This document shows positions 5,259-5,731 of a DNA stretch of 5,731 nucleotides, piece by piece. The first letter of the stretch is position 1, and every line of letters begins with the position of its first letter. The translations under genes were made by a program, and so were the position numbers. Origin of the DNA: Candidatus Bandiella numerosa (GTDB lineage Bacteria > Pseudomonadota > Alphaproteobacteria > Rickettsiales > Midichloriaceae); assembly GCF_021811875.1 (NCBI RefSeq), contig NZ_JAJBJD010000059.1, forward strand, positions 1 to 5,731, read 5' to 3'. The notes under the pieces are model-generated. The model was not told where the DNA came from. It searched no databases and was given only the letters and a program-made list of their open reading frames with translations.

Positions 5259-5731
5259 CTTAGATAGGTACAATTTATTTCTGTGACATGAAAAGTTTCT
5301 GAATTGTGCTATTATCATTAGTAGTCAATGAGCCTATATAGCCTAGTGAGTAGTTGTAAAAACGGTGAACTGAGATTTTGTATTATGGTGTATTCAATGG
5401 ATAGTGGCTATAAAATTAGCTATTCAAGTCGGAAATTTAGATGCAACAGCATTATATTTGCCTTAACCTATTATGCGCCAAGCAAAACAACCAACGAAAG
5501 TTAATTTAGTGCCAAACTAAATTACCTCCCAGCGCCAAGTAGACCTCCACTTCATAAGTGATTAAAAAGACTAATTTAATGATGATATATAATATGGCAA
5601 CAATACGAGAAAAAACATAGCCTTGACTTGTAAGATTTGGTTCACAACATTTATCAAAGGTAAAATTCGCCTTCCGTACATAAAGACGAGGTATGCTTGT
5701 TAATCACCGACTTTAATAAAATCGCCAACCC
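5259..5731. other. Non-coding stretch with raised G+C; no gene recognised
   Basis: About 470 bp with no convincing gene. Sample 60-base rows after 5460 contain 22 G+C (about 37%), against 12 (20%) in a row of parA. All frames are short. The longest plausible ones are a 39-codon + frame (5385-5504) and a 65-codon minus frame without a start codon (5703 down to 5506); neither resembles a family I know. GCGCCAAG occurs at 5475-5482 and 5532-5539. The stretch may be a decayed gene or transposon remnant, or it may hold an RNA gene I cannot recognise. Confidence 0.4.
5502..5524. repeat. Hairpin with 9-bp perfect stem
   Basis: TAATTTAGT (5502-5510) and ACTAAATTA (5516-5524) flank a 5-nt loop, GCCAA. 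There is no T-run on either strand directly after it, so it is not a typical intrinsic terminator. Confidence 0.4.

Noticed and set aside
5594..5620. MATIREKT, which resembles the start of some phage integrases
   Set aside because: The frame stops after eight codons, and no integrase-like sequence follows in the other frames.
5506..5703. 65-codon minus-strand frame
   Set aside because: No start codon is in frame and no family is recognised. Such a run is not improbable at this base composition.
1..5731. CRISPR arrays, tRNA or rRNA genes
   Set aside because: No regularly spaced repeat-spacer pattern and no cloverleaf or conserved rRNA segment was seen on either strand.

Overview
The window looks like the replication and partition core of a plasmid from an AT-rich, probably obligate intracellular alphaproteobacterium. 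A Rickettsiales-type host (Rickettsia/Megaira-like) is my best guess. Grounds: roughly 20-30% G+C in most coding DNA, a phage-type winged-helix replication initiator, a ParA with an N-terminal helix-turn-helix, a short ParB, and an IS982-family insertion sequence. The host assignment is inference; no ribosomal or housekeeping gene is present to confirm it.

Layout, left to right. (1) 3-248, + strand: the 3' end of an unrecognised gene that enters from the left edge. (2) 257-1726, - strand: a 489-residue replication initiator (Rep), converging on gene 1 with only 8 nt between their stop codons. Its central linker carries two tandem 21-bp imperfect palindromes at 23-bp spacing, a candidate origin inside the gene. 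(3) 1727-2336: about 600 bp of AT-rich non-coding DNA upstream of rep, with a -10 box, a nested hairpin at 1913-1989 and several perfect palindromes. (4) 2337-3310: a complete 974-bp IS982-family element with 18-bp perfect terminal inverted repeats and a 7-bp target duplication (TAAATTA). Its transposase is frameshifted at a run of five G. (5) 3457-4422 and 4439-5245, + strand: parA and parB, 16 nt apart and probably one operon. A 16-bp perfect palindrome that starts at the parB stop codon is a candidate parS centromere. (6) 5259-5731: about 470 bp without a recognisable gene and with clearly higher G+C (about 36% in the parts counted), possibly decayed or foreign DNA.

How the parts fit: Rep would bind repeats inside its own gene and open neighbouring AT-rich DNA, as lambda O does at the lambda origin. 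ParA and ParB would segregate the copies through a centromere next to parB. The IS has landed between the divergent rep and parAB genes without disrupting either reading frame, but it sits close enough to parA to affect its expression.
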